Part shown: piece after piece, positions 6,147-7,760 of the stretch
Layout of the letters: each line of letters starts with the position of its first letter
How positions within the stretch are numbered: the first letter of the stretch is position 1
Assembly: GCA_041687095.1 (NCBI GenBank)
Contig: JAWLCQ010000208.1
Span: forward strand, 1-7,760
Source of the DNA: JAWLCQ01 sp041687095
GTDB lineage: Bacteria > Planctomycetota > Phycisphaerae > SM23-33
Length of the DNA: 7,760 bases
Direction of reading: 5' to 3'
Made by a program: the position numbers and the translations under genes
Notes under the pieces: generated by a model
Seen by the model: only the letters and a program-made list of their open reading frames with translations
Told to the model about the DNA's origin: nothing
The model's database searches: none

Positions 6147-6175
6147 TTGATAACGCCGCCCCGGGACCGTACAGT
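6147..6175 (+). promoter_or_regulatory. Sigma-70-like promoter of rhaI-rtcA
   Basis: TTGATA (6147-6152) and TACAGT (6170-6175) are separated by exactly 17 bases. The boxes match consensus at five and four of six positions, including the key A and final T of the -10 box. Transcription would begin near 6182, giving a leader of about 26 bases that contains the ribosome binding site. Confidence 0.6.
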
Positions 6176-6193
6176 GCCTCCGATCCCTGCATG

Positions 6194-6201
6194 GGAAGGA
6201 G
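6194..6201 (+). promoter_or_regulatory. Strong ribosome binding site of rhaI
   Basis: GGAAGGAG lies six bases before ATG 6208 and is the best ribosome binding site in the window. It fixes the start of rhaI and suggests efficient translation. Confidence 0.8.
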
Positions 6202-6207
6202 CACAAC

Positions 6208-7431
6208 ATGGCCTCGACGCGTACACGCAAGACACTATCCACGGACAAGGCGGAGCAGGTACTCGCTCGCCTGCGGCGGTTCTCGATCGAAGTCCCCTCC
6301 TGGGGCTTCTCTGATACGGGTACCCGATTCGGCAAGTTCTTGCAAGCCTCCGCCGCCGTCGACCTCGACGACAAGCTCCGCGACGCCGGCACGACCCACC
6401 AGTATACCGGAATCACCCCCGCCGTGGCGGTCCACGTTCTGTGGGATTTCCCTGAAGGGTACGATCCCGCCGTCGCCGCCGCCGCCGACCGCTACGGCGT
6501 GCGGATCGGGGCCATCAACCCCAACGTCTTCCAGGACCAGTGCTACAAGTTCGGGTCCGTCACCAACGCCGACCCCAGGATCCGCCGCCGCGCCGTCCAG
6601 CACATCCTCGACTCCGTCGAGATCGGCCGCCAGACGAAGTCCCGGTACCTCTCGCTCTGGTTCGCCGATGGCGCCAACTACCCCGGGCAGGCCGATATCC
6701 GCGCCCGCAAAACCCTCGCCACCCGCGCCCTCCAGCAGGTCCACGAGGCCCTGCCCCGCAACATGACCATGCTCGTCGAGTACAAGCCCTTCGAGCCCGC
6801 CACCTGGTTCACCGACTTCTTCGACTGGGGCAGCAGCTACATCTTCGCCAAATCCGCCGGCCGACAGGCCAAGGTCCTCGTCGACCTGGGCCACCACCTG
6901 CCCGGATGCAACATCGAGCAGATCGTCGCATGGCTCATCGACGAGGGCATGCTCGGGGGCTTCCACTTCAACGACCGCAAATACGCCGACGACGACCTCA
7001 CCGTCGGGTCCATCGACCCCTACCAGGTGTTCCGCATCTTTAGCGAGATCGCCGCCTGGGAGTGGGAGAAGGGCAGGGACCTCGACATCGCCTACATGGT
7101 CGACCAGTCCCACAACATCAAGCCCAAGGTCGAGGCCATGATCCAAACCGCCGTCCACATCCAGACCCTCTGGGCCAAGGCCCTCTGCGTGGACCGCCCC
7201 GCCCTCGCCGACGCCCAGAAACGCAACGACGTCGTCGCCGCCGAAGAGATCCTCCGCGGGGCGTTCTACGCCGACGTCACCGACCTGCTCGCCGAAACCC
7301 GCAAGGCCATGAACGTCCCCGCCGATCCGCTCGACGCCTACCGCCAGAGCGGCTATGAGCAGCAGGTCGCCGCCGAACGCACCGCCAAACGCCAGGCCCT
7401 GGGCATCACCGCGGGGGGCAGCTACGCCTGA
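6208..7431 (+). CDS. rhaI: L-rhamnose isomerase, RhaI type
   Basis: This 407-residue TIM-barrel enzyme should interconvert L-rhamnose and L-rhamnulose, the first step of L-rhamnose breakdown in the cytoplasm. It belongs to the RhaI group typified by the Pseudomonas stutzeri enzyme, which also accepts D-allose and related sugars. The opening IEVPSWGFSDTGTRFGKF (27-44), VFQDQCYKFGS (107-117) and WFADGANYPGQ (151-161) are typical of the group. Metal ligands align exactly by spacing with the P. stutzeri set as I recall it: E191, D226, H229, H253, D261, D263 and D299. The family length is about 400-430 residues, so it is complete. The codons end in C unusually often (GCC, CTC, ATC, GTC) compared with neighbouring genes that use more GCG and CTG, which may mean strong expression. 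The stop TGA overlaps the start of rtcA as TGATG. No rhamnulokinase, aldolase or rhamnose transporter is in view, so the natural substrate could be another 6-deoxy sugar or an aldose. Confidence 0.92.
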   Translation: MASTRTRKTLSTDKAEQVLARLRRFSIEVPSWGFSDTGTRFGKFLQASAAVDLDDKLRDAGTTHQYTGITPAVAVHVLWDFPEGYDPAVAAAADRYGVRIGAINPNVFQDQCYKFGSVTNADPRIRRRAVQHILDSVEIGRQTKSRYLSLWFADGANYPGQADIRARKTLATRALQQVHEALPRNMTMLVEYKPFEPATWFTDFFDWGSSYIFAKSAGRQAKVLVDLGHHLPGCNIEQIVAWLIDEGMLGGFHFNDRKYADDDLTVGSIDPYQVFRIFSEIAAWEWEKGRDLDIAYMVDQSHNIKPKVEAMIQTAVHIQTLWAKALCVDRPALADAQKRNDVVAAEEILRGAFYADVTDLLAETRKAMNVPADPLDAYRQSGYEQQVAAERTAKRQALGITAGGSYA

Positions 7432-7760
7432 TGGGCGACGCGGTCCTCATCGACGGGTCCCAGGGCGAGGGCGGCGGGCAGGTGTTGCGCACCGCCGTGG
7501 GGCTGGCGGCCGCCTTCGGAACGCCCGTCCGCATCGTCAACATCCGCGCCAACCGCCCCCAGGGCGGGGGCTTGCGGCCCCAGCACCTCGCGGCGGTGCG
7601 GGCGGCGAGCGAGATCTGCGGGGGCGAATTGACGGGCGATGCGGTGGGGTCGCGCGATCTGACCTTCCGCCCCGGGGACCTGCGGGACGGGCGGTTCGAG
7701 TTCGACATCGGCACGGCCGGTTCGACCTCGCTGGTCCTGCAGACGGTCCTGCCCGCCCTG
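7431..7760 (+). CDS. rtcA: RNA 3'-terminal phosphate cyclase (RtcA), 5' part
   Basis: The first 110 codons are present; the gene runs off the window, and the usual length is about 340 residues. RtcA uses ATP to turn an RNA 3'-phosphate into a 2',3'-cyclic phosphate through an adenylated enzyme. Signature stretches are clear: IDGSQGEGGGQVLRT (7-21), RPQGGGLRPQHLAAVRAA (42-59), EICGGE (61-66) and DIGTAGSTSLVLQTVLPAL (92-110). The loop RPQGGGLRPQH appears one residue longer than the RPKPGLRPQH form common in the family. The catalytic histidine lies beyond the window and cannot be checked. The start ATG overlaps the rhaI stop as TGATG, so translation probably depends on ribosomes finishing rhaI. 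No rtcB or the sigma-54 regulator rtcR is visible, unlike in the E. coli rtcBA operon. Confidence 0.92.
   Translation, partial: MGDAVLIDGSQGEGGGQVLRTAVGLAAAFGTPVRIVNIRANRPQGGGLRPQHLAAVRAASEICGGELTGDAVGSRDLTFRPGDLRDGRFEFDIGTAGSTSLVLQTVLPAL

Larger units (their letters stand above)
6073..6207. promoter_or_regulatory. Divergent intergenic region between the PP2C gene and rhaI
   Basis: These 135 bases lie between divergent starts and hold the rhaI promoter and ribosome binding site. A perfect 6-bp hairpin, CCGGCA-TCCC-TGCCGG (6095-6110), lies 23 bases before the chosen PP2C start. In that gene's mRNA it would sit in the leader and could slow initiation, and as DNA it could be an operator. No convincing promoter for the PP2C gene is visible. 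Confidence 0.5.

Noticed and set aside
4981..6150. A 389-codon plus-strand frame opposite the PP2C gene
   Set aside because: It lies opposite the GAF and phosphatase domains; the translation is G/V/E-rich and shows no family motif.
6073..6204. Extended N-terminus of the PP2C phosphatase starting at 6204 or 6132
   Set aside because: The extra residues show no conserved pattern, overlap the rhaI promoter and leader, and have no better ribosome binding site. The domain-like sequence begins at 6072.

Overview
The window is very GC-rich DNA of a free-living bacterium. It is most likely a planctomycete, perhaps of the Phycisphaerales type. That placement is an inference from several things together: extreme GC with G/C-ending codons, a tandem pair of membrane-anchored SGNH hydrolases, a stand-alone PANK4-like DUF89 phosphatase, and a GAF plus SpoIIE-type phosphatase. 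No rRNA or other decisive marker is present. I see no tRNA, rRNA, CRISPR array, transposase or phage gene.

Layout from left to right. Bases 1-504 hold no supported gene. They contain G/C homopolymers, two adjacent hairpins (168-180 and 181-204), a 34-bp tandem repeat (207-342) and a further hairpin (360-390). Two overlapping plus-strand genes follow (505-1659 and 1656-3026). Both encode single-pass SGNH/GDSL hydrolases that probably act outside the cytoplasmic membrane. A 272-bp convergent gap (3027-3298) carries two palindromic elements, one with a 26-position stem paired at 25 positions. On the minus strand come a DUF89 phosphatase close to the C-terminal half of PANK4 (4405-3299) and, upstream of it, a sensor-type PP2C (SpoIIE/RsbU) phosphatase (6072-4498). 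A consensus-like promoter for the DUF89 gene lies inside the last codons of the PP2C gene. Divergently from the PP2C gene, a promoter and a strong ribosome binding site drive an L-rhamnose isomerase (6208-7431). Its stop codon overlaps the start of an RNA 3'-terminal phosphate cyclase gene (rtcA, 7431 to beyond the window).

The genes do not form one recognisable pathway. They look like three or four small transcription units: envelope hydrolases, a CoA-metabolite repair phosphatase with a stress-type signalling phosphatase, and sugar isomerisation coupled in translation to RNA-end processing. I found no convincing new defence or mobile system. The most unusual material is the non-coding palindromes and repeats and the rhaI-rtcA coupling.
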